64,000 nt of DNA from Azospirillum thermophilum. Its GTDB lineage: Bacteria; Pseudomonadota; Alphaproteobacteria; Azospirillales; Azospirillaceae. The stretch covers positions 628,501 to 692,500 of the forward strand of contig NZ_CP029353.1 in the NCBI RefSeq assembly GCF_003130795.1, written 5' to 3'. Of this stretch, positions 45,298 through 55,329 are shown one piece after another (positions within the stretch are counted from its first letter, which is position 1; the number at the start of each line of letters is the position of its first letter). The notes under the pieces were generated by a model that had not been told where the DNA came from, searched no databases, and saw nothing but the letters and a program-made list of their open reading frames with translations. The position numbers and the translations under genes are program-made.

Positions 45298-47022
45298 ATG
45301 GCTGAAGCGGCCCGCCTGCAGCAGGACTATCCCTGGCTCAGTTCTTATCCGTCCAAGGTCGCCTGGGACATGACGATCCCGGCGGCATCGATGACCAGCC
45401 TGCTCGACCAGGCCGTCGCCACCTATCCCGACCGCACTTGCGTCAGCTTCCTCGGCAAGCGCAGCAGCTACCGCGAGATCGGGCAGCTCGTCGACCGTGC
45501 GGCCAAGGGCTTCCAGGCGCTGGGGGTCGGCAAGGGGGTGCGGGTCGGGCTGTTCCTGCCCAACACGCCCTATTACGTCATCTGCTTCTTCGCCATCCTG
45601 AAGGCCGGCGGCACGGTGGTGAACTTCAACCCGCTCTATGCCGAGCGGGAGCTCGCCCACCAGATCGAGGACAGCGGCGTCTCCATGATGGTGACGCTGG
45701 ACCTCAAGCTGCTGCACGACAAGATGTTGCGCATGCTGGACGAGACGCGGCTGCAACGGCTGGTCATCGCCCGCATGGCCGACATCCTGCCCTTCCCGAA
45801 GAACTGGCTGTTCCCGATCGCCAAACGGGGCGAGGTGGCGCGCATCCCGGCCGACGACCGCCATGTGCCCTTCTCCCGGCTGATCGCCAACGACGGCCGG
45901 CCGGCCGCCGTCCCGGTCAACCCGCGCGAGGACATCGCGGTGCTGCAATACACCGGCGGCACCACCGGCGTGCCCAAGGGCGCGATGCTGACCCACGCCA
46001 ACCTCTACGCCAACACCGAGCAGTGCGCCGCCTGGTATGGCGCCCGCGAGGCGAAGCCGGGCGAGCAGGGGCCCGAGAAGGTGCTGGGCGTGCTGCCGCT
46101 GTTCCACGTCTTCGCCATGACGACGGTGATGAACTTCGGCCTCCGCATGGGGGCGGAGCTGGTGCTGCTGCCGCGCTTCGAGCTGGATCAGGTGATGGAG
46201 ACGCTGGCGAAGGAACGCATCACCCTGTTCCCCGCCGTGCCGACCATCTACACCGCCATCAACCACCACAAGCGGCTCGACCAGTACGACCTGTCCTCCA
46301 TCCGCTTCTGCATGTCGGGCGGCGCCCCGCTGCCGGTCGAGGTGAAGGAGGCGTTCGAACGGACCACCGGCTGCACGCTGGTCGAAGGCTATGGTTTGTC
46401 GGAAAGCTCGCCGGTCGCCACCTGCAATCCGCCGGGCGCGATGAACCGCAAGGGCTCCATCGGCCTGCCGCTGCCCGGCACGGTGATCGAGATCGTCAGC
46501 CTGGAGGAGCCGCGCCGCGTCCTGCCCATCGGCGAGAAGGGCGAGGTCTGCATCCGCGGGCCGCAGGTGATGAAGGGCTACTGGAACCGTCCGGACGAGA
46601 CGGCGCAGACCCTGGTGGACGGCCGCCTGCACACCGGCGACGTCGGCATCATGGATGAGGACGGCTACACCACCATCGTCGACCGCATCAAGGACATGAT
46701 CCTGTGCAGCGGCTTCAACGTCTATCCGCGCAACGTCGAGGAGGCGATCTACCTGCACCCCGCCGTCGCCGAATGCGTGGTGGCCGGCATCCCCGACGAG
46801 TATCGCGGCCAGACGGTCAAGGCCTATGTCCGGCTCGACGACGGGAAGAGCCTGACCGCCGAGGAACTGATCGATTTCCTCAAGGACAAGCTGTCCCCCA
46901 TCGAGATGCCCAAGATCGTGGAGTTCCGTGGCGAACTGCCCAAGACGATGATCGGCAAGCTGTCCCGCAAGGCCCTGCTGGACGAGGAGGCCGCCAGGCG
47001 CCAGGCCGGAGGGGCGGCGTGA
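45298..47022 (+). CDS. fadD: long-chain fatty acid-CoA ligase
   Basis: A 574-residue ANL-superfamily enzyme. The AMP-binding P-loop is YTGGTTGVPKGAML; further motifs are GYGLSESSPV, LHTGDVGIMDEDGYTTIVDRIKDMI, and the C-terminal catalytic Lys in LPKTMIGKLSRKAL. It activates fatty acids to acyl-CoA through an acyl-AMP intermediate, at the inner membrane. Length fits FadD. GGGGAGG sits about 9 bases before the ATG. The stop overlaps the next gene start (GTGA). Confidence 0.93.
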   Translation: MAEAARLQQDYPWLSSYPSKVAWDMTIPAASMTSLLDQAVATYPDRTCVSFLGKRSSYREIGQLVDRAAKGFQALGVGKGVRVGLFLPNTPYYVICFFAILKAGGTVVNFNPLYAERELAHQIEDSGVSMMVTLDLKLLHDKMLRMLDETRLQRLVIARMADILPFPKNWLFPIAKRGEVARIPADDRHVPFSRLIANDGRPAAVPVNPREDIAVLQYTGGTTGVPKGAMLTHANLYANTEQCAAWYGAREAKPGEQGPEKVLGVLPLFHVFAMTTVMNFGLRMGAELVLLPRFELDQVMETLAKERITLFPAVPTIYTAINHHKRLDQYDLSSIRFCMSGGAPLPVEVKEAFERTTGCTLVEGYGLSESSPVATCNPPGAMNRKGSIGLPLPGTVIEIVSLEEPRRVLPIGEKGEVCIRGPQVMKGYWNRPDETAQTLVDGRLHTGDVGIMDEDGYTTIVDRIKDMILCSGFNVYPRNVEEAIYLHPAVAECVVAGIPDEYRGQTVKAYVRLDDGKSLTAEELIDFLKDKLSPIEMPKIVEFRGELPKTMIGKLSRKALLDEEAARRQAGGAA

Positions 47023-47300
47023 GCCAAGAGCCGCGCAGGACGTCCGAAATGGACGCCCCCGAAACCGCGGTCCCCGAAACCACAGCGGATCGGTCCGGCC
47101 GCCGGCGGCTGAGGGGTTTCCTCAACCATCTGATCGCCTATTTTGCCGTCATGGTGGTGATCGTGCCGGTCAACGCCATGACGACGCCGAACGATCCCTG
47201 GTTCCTCTATCCGCTGATCGGCTGGGGGGCGCCGCTCGCCATCCATGCGGCCTTCGCCATGGGCCTGTTCGGCGGCAAGGGGGCCGGCCGGATAGGGTGA
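47019..47300 (+). CDS. 2TM-domain protein
   Basis: A 93-residue protein starting GTG, overlapping the fadD stop with GGAGGGG just upstream; ATG at 47049 is an alternative. After a polar N-terminus there are two membrane helices (FLNHLIAYFAVMVVIVPVNA and LYPLIGWGAPLAIHAAFAMGLFG), the 2TM-domain pattern with LxNHLxxYxxV. Function unknown. Translational coupling with fadD suggests linked expression. Confidence 0.75.
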   Translation: MSQEPRRTSEMDAPETAVPETTADRSGRRRLRGFLNHLIAYFAVMVVIVPVNAMTTPNDPWFLYPLIGWGAPLAIHAAFAMGLFGGKGAGRIG

Positions 47301-47307
47301 GGGCGGG

Positions 47308-47598
47308 ATGGAGACGGACGGGCGCAAGGCGGTGCGGGCGATGATCCTCGGCCGCGTGCAGGGGGTGTGGTACCGCGGCTGGACGGTGCAGACGGCGACC
47401 GCCTTCGGGCTGAGCGGCTGGGTGCGCAACCGGGCCGACGGCACGGTGGAGGCGCTGTTCGCCGGTCCGGCCGGAACGGTGGACCGCATGCTGGCCGCCT
47501 GCCGCCGCGGCCCGCCCGCCGCGGTCGTCACCGACATCGTGGTGGAGCCGGCCCCCGACCCTGGCGATCGCCCCTTCGAACAGCGCGCGACCGTGTGA
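47308..47598 (+). CDS. acyP: acylphosphatase
   Basis: A 96-residue acylphosphatase. The active-site loop is GRVQGVWYRGWT (catalytic Arg in YRG), and the catalytic Asn is in LSGWVRNRADGTVEALFAG. It hydrolyses acyl phosphates. It starts 7 bp after the 2TM gene and probably shares the fadD transcript. Confidence 0.92.
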   Translation: METDGRKAVRAMILGRVQGVWYRGWTVQTATAFGLSGWVRNRADGTVEALFAGPAGTVDRMLAACRRGPPAAVVTDIVVEPAPDPGDRPFEQRATV

Positions 47599-47701
47599 GC
47601 AGGCGGCGTGACGGCCGCTCCGGCGGGCGGAATTAGGACTCCGTTAGCCATGCCGGCCTAGGCTGGCTCTCTCTGGCGGAGTCCGGCGTGGGGAGGGGGC
47701 G

Positions 47702-48697
47702 GTGATCGGCAATGATCTCGCATCGATGAAGAACATGCTGGCCGGCGTCTTCACCAAGGCCGCCGAGGCGAAGGAGAAGGCCGCCGGCAAAACCGACAAG
47801 GCGGATGCGGCCAGGCCCGGGTCCGATGCGAGGCGCGCCGCCAATGCAACGCCAATGGACCCCGCCGATCCCGCCGTCCTGCTGAGTTCCAACCTCCAGG
47901 ACCTCAGCGGCCGGCTGCGCGGCATGGCCGAGGGGGCGAGCGGCCGGGCGCAGGACGGGATCGCCCGGGCCGGCGATGCGCTCGACCAGATGCAGGGCAT
48001 GCTGGAATACAACGACGCCTTCGCCGACCAGCTCGACCAGGTGATGGAGGCGATGGGCCGCGACCTCGGCCGCATGCTCTCGGCCCTCGGCCTCGGCGAG
48101 GAGGAGGCAGGGGAGGCGGTCAAGGGCTTCGCCGGCCGCTTCGGCGAGGACGAGCGCCGCACGGCCACCCACCTCGCAAACGCCTCCGCCGGCGGGACGA
48201 GTGCGCTGGCCGCGGGAAGCGAGCTGCATCACGAGCGCACGGCGGTCGCCGTCGAGCTGCGCAACGTCGAGCTGACGCTGGAGCAGGGCGGCAAGACGCT
48301 GACGGTCAGCCTCGACCGTTCCAGCCTGTCGATGGAGCGGACCGCCGAGACCGCCTTCACCTCCACGGACGGCCGCTCCACCGTCGCGGGGGCGGAGCGC
48401 AGCGCCACGTCGCTGCGGGCGGAAAGCCAGGGGCTGACCATCCGGGCCGACGGCTTCAGCGCCGACGAGCTGGACGCCATCACCAGGACCCTGCAGACCG
48501 CCATGTCGGCGCCGCCGCAGGGGCTGGAGGGCGGAGCCGTGCTGACCCCGAAGAACGCCCCGCGGGAGGGAGAGCCGCTGCATCTCTCCCTCGACCTCAA
48601 GGCCCTGCTGACCACCGCCTTCGGCGACAAGGGCGCCAAGGCCGCGGAGTCGATGGGCAAGGACATCCGCAAGCAGGGCTTCGACGTCAGGATCTGA
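47702..48697 (+). CDS. protein of unknown function
   Basis: A 331-residue, soluble-looking protein starting with GTG (MIGNDLASMKNMLAGVF). Ala/Lys-rich beginning, a helical middle (DGIARAGDALDQMQGMLEYNDAFADQLDQVMEAMG broken by loops), then a strand-rich region (VAVELRNVELTLEQGGKTL) and a C-terminal helical end. No signal peptide or membrane helix. Not recognised. A strong hairpin follows. Confidence 0.65.
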   Translation: MIGNDLASMKNMLAGVFTKAAEAKEKAAGKTDKADAARPGSDARRAANATPMDPADPAVLLSSNLQDLSGRLRGMAEGASGRAQDGIARAGDALDQMQGMLEYNDAFADQLDQVMEAMGRDLGRMLSALGLGEEEAGEAVKGFAGRFGEDERRTATHLANASAGGTSALAAGSELHHERTAVAVELRNVELTLEQGGKTLTVSLDRSSLSMERTAETAFTSTDGRSTVAGAERSATSLRAESQGLTIRADGFSADELDAITRTLQTAMSAPPQGLEGGAVLTPKNAPREGEPLHLSLDLKALLTTAFGDKGAKAAESMGKDIRKQGFDVRI

Positions 48698-48720
48698 GGG
48701 ATCGGGGACGCCGGCGGCGG

Positions 48721-48765
48721 CCCCCGCCGTCACGGCCGGACATCCTCCGGCCGCGACGGCGGGGG
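48721..48765. terminator. bidirectional hairpin between convergent genes
   Basis: CCCCCGCCGTC and GACGGCGGGGG flank CGGCCGGA/TCCGGCCG, giving a stem of about 19 bp with one small bulge. It lies between two convergent genes and has no T-run. Confidence 0.5.
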
Positions 48766-48774
48766 TGCCGGGCC

Positions 48775-49239
48775 TCACATCGTGGTCGCGCTGCAATAGG
48801 CCCAATCGTCGCCCTGCAGGCCGAAGAAGGCGACGGTCGGCTTGCCGCTGCTGCGGTCGATCACCGCGCGGAAGCGGCTGCCGGTGCAGGAGCCCTGGGC
48901 CTGCTTCTGGAACGGCACCTTGACGTGCTTCGACTTCAGGCAGCTCTCCGACAGCTTCGGCGGGGTGGCCGGGCCATCCACCTTCTTGCCGTTGAGGACC
49001 AGGTAATAGTTGGTCGCCTGGCCGCCGCGCACGTCGGCCTTCACCTCGATCTTGCCGAAGCGGGACTTGTAGAGGCCGGCATCCTGCTCGCCGTCCGGGG
49101 CGCCGGGTGGGATGGTGCGGAAGGAGACCGCGGCGCAGGCCGGCGGCTCCTTCTTCTGGGCATGGGCCGGAGCGGCGAAGGCGACGCCGAAAGCGGCCGC
49201 GGCCAGCAGGGCTGCGGCGGTGGTGCGGTTGCGCGTCAT
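48775..49239 (-). CDS. exported protein of unknown function
   Basis: A 154-residue protein with a signal peptide (MTRNRTTAAALLAAAAFGVA, then FAAPAHAQ). The mature part has four cysteines (PPACAAV, ESCLKSK, GSCTGSR and WAYCSATTM) that could form two disulfides in the periplasm, and a beta-rich pattern. No domain recognised. Confidence 0.65.
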   Translation of the reverse strand: MTRNRTTAAALLAAAAFGVAFAAPAHAQKKEPPACAAVSFRTIPPGAPDGEQDAGLYKSRFGKIEVKADVRGGQATNYYLVLNGKKVDGPATPPKLSESCLKSKHVKVPFQKQAQGSCTGSRFRAVIDRSSGKPTVAFFGLQGDDWAYCSATTM

Positions 49240-49283
49240 CGAACGAGAACTCCCCACGGAAGTGATGGACGTCCCGCGGCCCT

Positions 49284-49727
49284 TCAGGCCTTGGGCATCT
49301 GACAGAACACGGTCTGCTGCATCAGGGCGCAGAGCTTCTCCTCGCCCTTCTCCAGCATCGACACCTCGACCGTGGTGATGACCAGGGTGCGGCCGGGCTT
49401 CACGACGCGGGCACGGGCGATCATCACCTCGCCCTTGGCGGGGGACAGCAGGTTGACCTTGAACTCCACCGCCAGCACCTCGCTGCCGGCCGGCATCAGG
49501 CTGTAGGCGGCATAGCCGCCGGCATTGTCGGCCAGGGTGGAGACCATGCCGGCGTGGAAATAGCCGTGCTGCTGCGTCAGCTCCTCGCGGAAGGGCAGGC
49601 GCATCTCGCAGAAACCGGGCTCCACCGCGGCCAGTTCGATGCCAAGCGTGCGGACGATCGGCTGGCGCTCGAAACTGGCGAGGCAGCGGGCCTTCCAGTC
49701 GGGGTCGCGGGGGTCGAAGGTCGCCAA
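49284..49727 (-). CDS. PaaI-type hotdog thioesterase
   Basis: A 147-residue hotdog-fold protein. The diagnostic segment is LTQQHGYFHAGMVSTLADNAGGYAAYSLM, with the HGG-like active-site stretch, followed by VLAVEFKVNLLSPAKG and the strands RARVVKPGRTLVITTVEV. It likely hydrolyses acyl-CoA thioesters in the cytoplasm. Confidence 0.9.
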   Translation of the reverse strand: MATFDPRDPDWKARCLASFERQPIVRTLGIELAAVEPGFCEMRLPFREELTQQHGYFHAGMVSTLADNAGGYAAYSLMPAGSEVLAVEFKVNLLSPAKGEVMIARARVVKPGRTLVITTVEVSMLEKGEEKLCALMQQTVFCQMPKA

Positions 49728-49776
49728 GGCTGCTCGCTCCTGCCTGTCGGTCGGGGAGGGCCAGAGTGCGTCAGCC

Positions 49777-50586
<810 letters not shown>

Positions 50587-50802
50587 TCAGCCGCCCTGCA
50601 GGGGGCGGACGATCTCGATGCGGTCGCCGGGGGCGAGCGGGGTTTCGGCCCAGCGGCGGGCGGGGACGACGGCGCCGTTCAGGGCGACCGCGACCCCGCG
50701 CGTCCCGGCGGCGATGCCGCGGGCGGCCAGCAGGGCGGCGACGGTGGGGGTGTCGGGCGGCAGGGCCTCGTCCCGGCCGTTGATGTGCAGCGTGGCGGTC
50801 AT
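50587..50802 (-). CDS. thiS: sulfur carrier protein ThiS
   Basis: A 71-residue beta-grasp protein: TATLHINGRDEALPP, VAALLAARGI, GVAVALNGAVVPARRW, PLAPGDRIEIVRPLQGG. The C-terminal Gly-Gly receives sulfur as a thiocarboxylate. Its ATG overlaps the thiO stop (ATGA). No thiF or thiI is next to it. Clearly distinct from the ThiS/MoaD-like protein at 13.4 kb. Confidence 0.95.
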   Translation of the reverse strand: MTATLHINGRDEALPPDTPTVAALLAARGIAAGTRGVAVALNGAVVPARRWAETPLAPGDRIEIVRPLQGG

Positions 50803-51998
50803 GCCGGCAGCTCCGTTCCCTGGGCGTGCTCCCCGGTGGAACGCTCCGCCGTGAAGCGGTCGATGGCGAAGGGGCGGATCAGCGGGTCGGTCTCGCCGGT
50901 CAGCACCAGCCGGGCGACGGCGTCGGCGGTCACCGGGGTCAGCAGGATGCCGTTGCGGTGGTGGCCGGTCGCCAGCACGAGCCCGTCCACCGCGCAGGCG
51001 CCGAGGATCGGCGCGTCGTCCCGGCTGCCGGGGCGGAAACCGGCCCAGCTCTCCTCGATCGGCAGTTCGGCGATGCCGGGCAGGGCGCGGTAGGCGCCTT
51101 CCAGCAGCGCATATTGGCCGCCGGCCGTCAGCCGGTCGTCGAAGCCGCGCTCCTCCGTCGTGGCGCCGATCAGCAGCCGGCCGTCCAGCCGCGGGATCAG
51201 GTAGGTGCCGGGCGTCCAGACGACATGGCTCAGCAGCGCAAAGCGCGGGTCCATCCGCAGGCAGAGCATCTGCCCCTTCACCGGCCGCACCGGCGGGCGG
51301 GCGGCGGGGGGCAGCCCCTCGATGCGGCCGGACCAGGCGCCGGCCGCCAGCACCACCCGGTCGGCCGCGACCAGCCGGTCGCCGATCCGCAGGCCCACCG
51401 CGCGCCCCTTCTCCACGGCGACGGCGGAGACCTCGACGGACTCGTGCACGATGGCGCCGGCCGCCAGCACGGCGCGCTGCAGCGCCGCGGCGAGCTTGCG
51501 GTTGTCCACCTGATGGTCCTCGCGGCAGTAGAGCGCGCCGGAGACGCCGGGCTGCAGATAGGGCTCGCGCCGCCGCACCTCGGCCCCCTCCAGCCACTCC
51601 ACCGGCAGGCCGAGCCCGCTCTGGAAGCGGTGGAGCACCCGCAGCTTCGCCAGATCGTCGATGGTCGTCGCGATGACCATCGTGCCCTCGCCGCGCAGGT
51701 CGACGGACAGGCCGGACGCCTCCTCCAGCTCCGCCGCGAAGGAGGGCCACAGCGCCTGGCTGGCGCGGGTGAGGGGAAGGAGCGGCTGTTCGCCCGGCTC
51801 GGTCTCCACGCAGGCGGCGAGCATGCCGCCGGCCGCGTGGGTGGCGCCGCGGCCGGCGGGGCCGCGGTCGAAGACCTCGACCCGGCAGCCGGCGGCGGCC
51901 AGCCTCCAGGCGATGGATAGGCCGATGGTGCCGGCGCCGATGACGGCGACGGAGGGACGGGAAACGGATTGAGGACGTAAAGACGGCGCGTCGATCAT
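50799..51998 (-). CDS. thiO: glycine oxidase ThiO
   Basis: A 399-residue FAD-dependent oxidase. FAD-binding GxGxxG is VAVIGAGTIGLSIAWRLAAAG; THAAGGMLA and the C-terminal GHHRNGILLTPVTA are typical of ThiO. It oxidises glycine to the imine used by ThiG in aerobic thiazole synthesis. It starts 7 bases after the TPP riboswitch and heads the thiOSG unit. Confidence 0.94.
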   Translation of the reverse strand: MIDAPSLRPQSVSRPSVAVIGAGTIGLSIAWRLAAAGCRVEVFDRGPAGRGATHAAGGMLAACVETEPGEQPLLPLTRASQALWPSFAAELEEASGLSVDLRGEGTMVIATTIDDLAKLRVLHRFQSGLGLPVEWLEGAEVRRREPYLQPGVSGALYCREDHQVDNRKLAAALQRAVLAAGAIVHESVEVSAVAVEKGRAVGLRIGDRLVAADRVVLAAGAWSGRIEGLPPAARPPVRPVKGQMLCLRMDPRFALLSHVVWTPGTYLIPRLDGRLLIGATTEERGFDDRLTAGGQYALLEGAYRALPGIAELPIEESWAGFRPGSRDDAPILGACAVDGLVLATGHHRNGILLTPVTADAVARLVLTGETDPLIRPFAIDRFTAERSTGEHAQGTELPA

Positions 51999-52004
51999 GC
52001 GTCG

Positions 52005-52090
52005 GCTCCCTTCGCTGGCATTATCCAGACAGGTTCGATGGGTATGATCTCAGCCGCACGGGACTCAATCCCCGCGCAGCACCCCAAGCC
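52005..52090 (-). ncRNA. TPP riboswitch (THI element)
   Basis: On the minus strand the conserved elements are in order: GGGGTGC, GGCTGAGAT, ACCC, GAACCTG, CTGGATAATGCCAG and CGAAGGGAG. The 3' P1 strand GAAGGGAG is also the likely Shine-Dalgarno of thiO, 8 bases before its ATG. TPP binding should therefore block translation initiation. Confidence 0.96.
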
Positions 52091-52169
52091 AATGCACGCA
52101 CTGTCGCGGGACGGCGCCCGCGATGCAAGCGGAAAGTGCGCCTGCACTCCCTAAAGTAGAATGCTCCCC

Positions 52170-53654
52170 CTACAGCAGGAAGGCGGAGGCCAGCCCCAGG
52201 AAGGCGAAGAACCCGATGACGTCGGTGACGGTGGTGAGGAACACCGCGCTCGCCACCGCCGGATCGACGTTCAGCGCCTTCAGCCCCAGCGGGATCAGGG
52301 CGCCGGACAGCCCGGCGATCACCAGGTTGATGACCATCGCCCCGGCGATCACCAGCCCGATGGTCGGGCCGTACCAGAACCAGGCGATCAGCCCGACCAT
52401 CACGGCGAAGACCAGCCCGTTGATCAGCCCGACCAGCGCCTCCTTCCCCACCACGCGCGGCGCATTGGCCGAGGACAGCTCGTGCGTCGCCAGGGCGCGC
52501 ACCACGACGGTCAGGGTCTGGGTCCCGGCGTTGCCGCCCATCGAGGCGACGATCGGCATCAGCACCGCCAGCGCCACGATCTGGGCGATGGTGCCCTCGA
52601 ACAGCGAGATGACGCCCGAGGCGACGAAGGCGGTGGCGAGGTTGACGGTCAGCCAGCCGACGCGCGACCGGGCGATGGCGCCGATGCCGCTGAACACGCC
52701 GGTGTCGCCCGCCCCGCCCAGCTTGCGGATGTCGTCCTCCGCCTCCTCGTCGATGATGTGGACGACGTCGTCGACGGTGATGACGCCGATCAGCCGCCCG
52801 CCGGCATTCACCACCGGGGCGGAGACCAGGGCGTATTGGCGGAAGAGGTTCGCCACCTCCTCCTGGTCCGTGGTGGCGGGGATGACGTGCAGGTCCTGCG
52901 TCGCCAGCGCATCGATGCGGGTGGAGCGGTGCTGGCGCAGCAGCCGCGACAGCGGCACCGCCCCGACCACCCGGTAGAGCGGATCGACCACGAAGATGTC
53001 GTAGAAATCCTCCGGCAGCTCGTCCGCCGCGGCGCGCAGATAGGCCACCGTCTTGCCGACCGTCCAGAACTCCGGCACCGCGACCAGCGCGCGCTGCATC
53101 AGGCGGCCGGCGGTGTACTCCTCGTAGGCCAGATTCTCCTGCACCAGCGCGCGGTCGGCGGCCGGCAGGTTGTCCAGGATGCTCTGGCGGGTCTCCTCGT
53201 CGAGATCCTCGATCAGGTCGACGGCGTCGTCGGTGTCGAGTTCCGCGACCGCGGCGGCGAGCTCCTTGGGCTCGAACCGCTCGACCACCGATTCGCGCAG
53301 ATCGGGGTTCAGGTAGGACAGCACCTCGCCGTCGAAGCCCGGGCGCAGGATCTCGATCAGCGCCTCGCGCTCGTCGGGGCCGATCTGCTCGATCAGGTCG
53401 GCGACGTCGGCGGCGTGCAGCCCGTCCAGCGCGATGCGCACCGCGTCGGCCCCGCCGGCGCGCAGATGCTCGACGACCTCCTGCACGAAGTCGGGCTCGA
53501 CGCCGTAGGGCCGCTCCTCCTCGCCGTCCTCGCGGGGCGGCGGGGCACGCTCCGCCCGCCGGCGCGCGTCATCGTCCGGATCGATCTCCGGCGGGAGCAC
53601 CGGCGCCCCGTCGGGTCGGGCACCGCTGATCTGGGGTCGGTGTGCATGGGACAC
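52170..53654 (-). CDS. mgtE: magnesium transporter MgtE
   Basis: A 494-residue protein. The N-terminal MgtE domain (HAADVADLIEQIGPDEREALIEIL) is followed by two CBS domains (PEFWTVGKTVAYLRAA to GGRLIGVITVDDVVHIIDEEAEDD), then five membrane helices with ASMGGNAGTQTLTVVVRAL. It is a magnesium-gated channel in the inner membrane. The start is doubtful: GTG at 53654 is in frame but has the SD directly against it, while ATG at 53646 with ideal spacing is out of frame. Confidence 0.93.
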   Translation of the reverse strand: MSHAHRPQISGARPDGAPVLPPEIDPDDDARRRAERAPPPREDGEEERPYGVEPDFVQEVVEHLRAGGADAVRIALDGLHAADVADLIEQIGPDEREALIEILRPGFDGEVLSYLNPDLRESVVERFEPKELAAAVAELDTDDAVDLIEDLDEETRQSILDNLPAADRALVQENLAYEEYTAGRLMQRALVAVPEFWTVGKTVAYLRAAADELPEDFYDIFVVDPLYRVVGAVPLSRLLRQHRSTRIDALATQDLHVIPATTDQEEVANLFRQYALVSAPVVNAGGRLIGVITVDDVVHIIDEEAEDDIRKLGGAGDTGVFSGIGAIARSRVGWLTVNLATAFVASGVISLFEGTIAQIVALAVLMPIVASMGGNAGTQTLTVVVRALATHELSSANAPRVVGKEALVGLINGLVFAVMVGLIAWFWYGPTIGLVIAGAMVINLVIAGLSGALIPLGLKALNVDPAVASAVFLTTVTDVIGFFAFLGLASAFLL

Positions 53655-53952
53655 CCTCCCTTCACGATGAGCAACGGGGGACGCATGGCAACGGTCCAAC
53701 AACAGGACGGTCGGCCAGGACGAACCGGCGTTTGCAGGTTGGGGAACGATACCCCGGCCGAAAGGGACGGGGCTCGCCCCCCGAGATATAGGCGGATCGC
53801 CGCCAAGTCCAGCGCTGCGGGCGGCGGAGGCGGCCTCCCCGTGCCGGGCCCCGCATTTGTCCCCGACCGGCGGCCGGGGGCGGGCCTTGCGCCGGGCGCG
53901 CGCTTCATGGTCCATGGTCGGCAGACGCCAAAGCGCCCGGACGGATCGGTCG

Positions 53953-54255
53953 ATGGAGTATGCGCTCGCCAAGGTCCAGGGGGAGGACGGGATCATCCTG
54001 TCCGGCCGCTTCACCTATGACGACGGCGGGCGCTTCCATGCCCTGCTGGCGGATTGGGACTTCGCGGCGCGGCCGGTCCTGCCGCTCGACCTGCGCTACC
54101 TGACCTTCATCGATTCGGCGGCCATCGGGATGCTGTTCATCCTGGCCGGGCGCTGCCGCGAGGCCGGCGGCCATGTCGCCGTCGCCAACGCCCAGCCGCA
54201 GGTCCTGCGGACCCTGCGCCATGCGGCGCTGGACACCTGGTTCGAATTCCGCTGA
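53953..54255 (+). CDS. STAS-domain protein
   Basis: A 100-residue STAS (anti-sigma antagonist-like) protein: LAKVQGEDGIILSGRFTYDD, LPLDLRYLTFIDSAAIGMLFILAGRCREAGGHVAVANA. The Asp-Ser-Ala in FIDSAAIG contains the position phosphorylated in SpoIIAA-type proteins. No anti-sigma kinase is adjacent. Partner unknown. Confidence 0.85.
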   Translation: MEYALAKVQGEDGIILSGRFTYDDGGRFHALLADWDFAARPVLPLDLRYLTFIDSAAIGMLFILAGRCREAGGHVAVANAQPQVLRTLRHAALDTWFEFR

Positions 54256-54309
54256 GGACGGCCGTGCTGACGGCGGCCGTCGCGGCTGCCCGAGCCCGGA
54301 AAAGCGAAA

Positions 54310-54331
54310 CGGGCCTTGCGGCCCGTCTTTC
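54310..54331. terminator. bidirectional terminator between STAS gene and tRNA-Leu
   Basis: A 7-bp stem, ACGGGCC-TTGC-GGCCCGT. On the plus strand CTTT follows; on the minus strand TTTCGCTTTT follows, better suited to ending the tRNA-Leu transcript. Confidence 0.75.
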
Positions 54332-54374
54332 ATCGCCTGACTTGTTGCCTGTCACTCCGCCCCGGGAGGGAGAG

Positions 54375-54459
54375 TGGTGCGGTCGAGAAGACTCGAACTT
54401 CCACGGGTTGCCCCACAGCGACCTCAACGCTGCGCGTCTACCAATTCCGCCACGACCGC
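54375..54459 (-). tRNA. tRNA-Leu(GAG)
   Basis: An 85-base class II tRNA with encoded CCA. Acceptor GCGGTCG; anticodon arm CAGCG-TTGAGGT-CGCTG with anticodon GAG; variable arm GGGG/CCCG-like; T loop TTCGAGT. Reads CUC and CUU. Confidence 0.96.
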
Positions 54460-54591
54460 ACGAGGCTGGTAGACCCGATGTCGCTCACCGCGTTCATCGG
54501 GTGGAGCGGGGAAATAGCAGATCCCCAGGGGGCGATCAAGCGATACAATCGCCTCTGCGAAAAAAAACGACACGAGCCCCCAGAACCCCCG

Positions 54592-55329
54592 ATGAGCTTC
54601 CTTCCCGACACCGCCGCCATCCCCACCGCCGTTCCGGCCGCCATCTCCACCGCCGCCCCCGGCGACGTCCAGTGGCTGATTTCCGACGAGCCCGTCGCGT
54701 ACCCCGACGCGATGGCCTTCATGGAGGCGCGGGTGGAGGAGATCCGCGCCGGCACGGCGCCCGAACTGGTCTGGCTGCTGGAGCATCCGCCGCTCTACAC
54801 CGCCGGCACCAGCGCCCGCGACGAGGATCTGCTGCAGCCCGACCGCTTCCCCGTCTACCGGACCGGCCGTGGCGGCCAGTTCACCTATCACGGGCCGGGC
54901 CAGCGCGTGGCCTACGTCATGCTGGACCTGAAGAAGCGCGGCGCCGACCTTCGCGCCTATGTCCGCGACCTGGAGGAGTGGATCATCCGCACGCTCGCCA
55001 GCTTCAACATCAAGGGCGAGCGGCGCGAGGGCCGCGTCGGCATCTGGGTGGACAAGGGACCCTATGGCGGGCTGAAGGGGCAGGAGGACAAGATCGCCGC
55101 CATCGGCGTCCGGGTCCGCCGCTGGGTCAGCTTCCACGGCATCGCGCTGAACGTCGAGCCCGACCTGTCGCATTTCGGCGGCATCGTGCCCTGCGGCATC
55201 TCCGAGCATGGCGTGACCTCCATCGTGGCGCTCGGCCACCCGGTGATGATGGAGGACGTCGATTCGGCGCTGATCGCCGCCTGGGGCGAGGTGTTCGGCG
55301 ATCCGGCCGCGAAGGCGGGGGAGGGCTAA
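54592..55329 (+). CDS. lipB: lipoyl(octanoyl) transferase LipB
   Basis: A 245-residue LipB. Motifs: [23 protein letters not shown], catalytic Lys167 in [12 protein letters not shown], and catalytic Cys201 in [14 protein letters not shown]. It transfers octanoate from acyl carrier protein to lipoate-dependent enzymes. The first 25 residues are Ala/Pro-rich and extra. The stop overlaps the convergent gene by 4 bp. Confidence 0.95.
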   Translation: MSFLPDTAAIPTAVPAAISTAAPGDVQWLISDEPVAYPDAMAFMEARVEEIRAGTAPELVWLLEHPPLYTAGTSARDEDLLQPDRFPVYRTGRGGQFTYHGPGQRVAYVMLDLKKRGADLRAYVRDLEEWIIRTLASFNIKGERREGRVGIWVDKGPYGGLKGQEDKIAAIGVRVRRWVSFHGIALNVEPDLSHFGGIVPCGISEHGVTSIVALGHPVMMEDVDSALIAAWGEVFGDPAAKAGEG

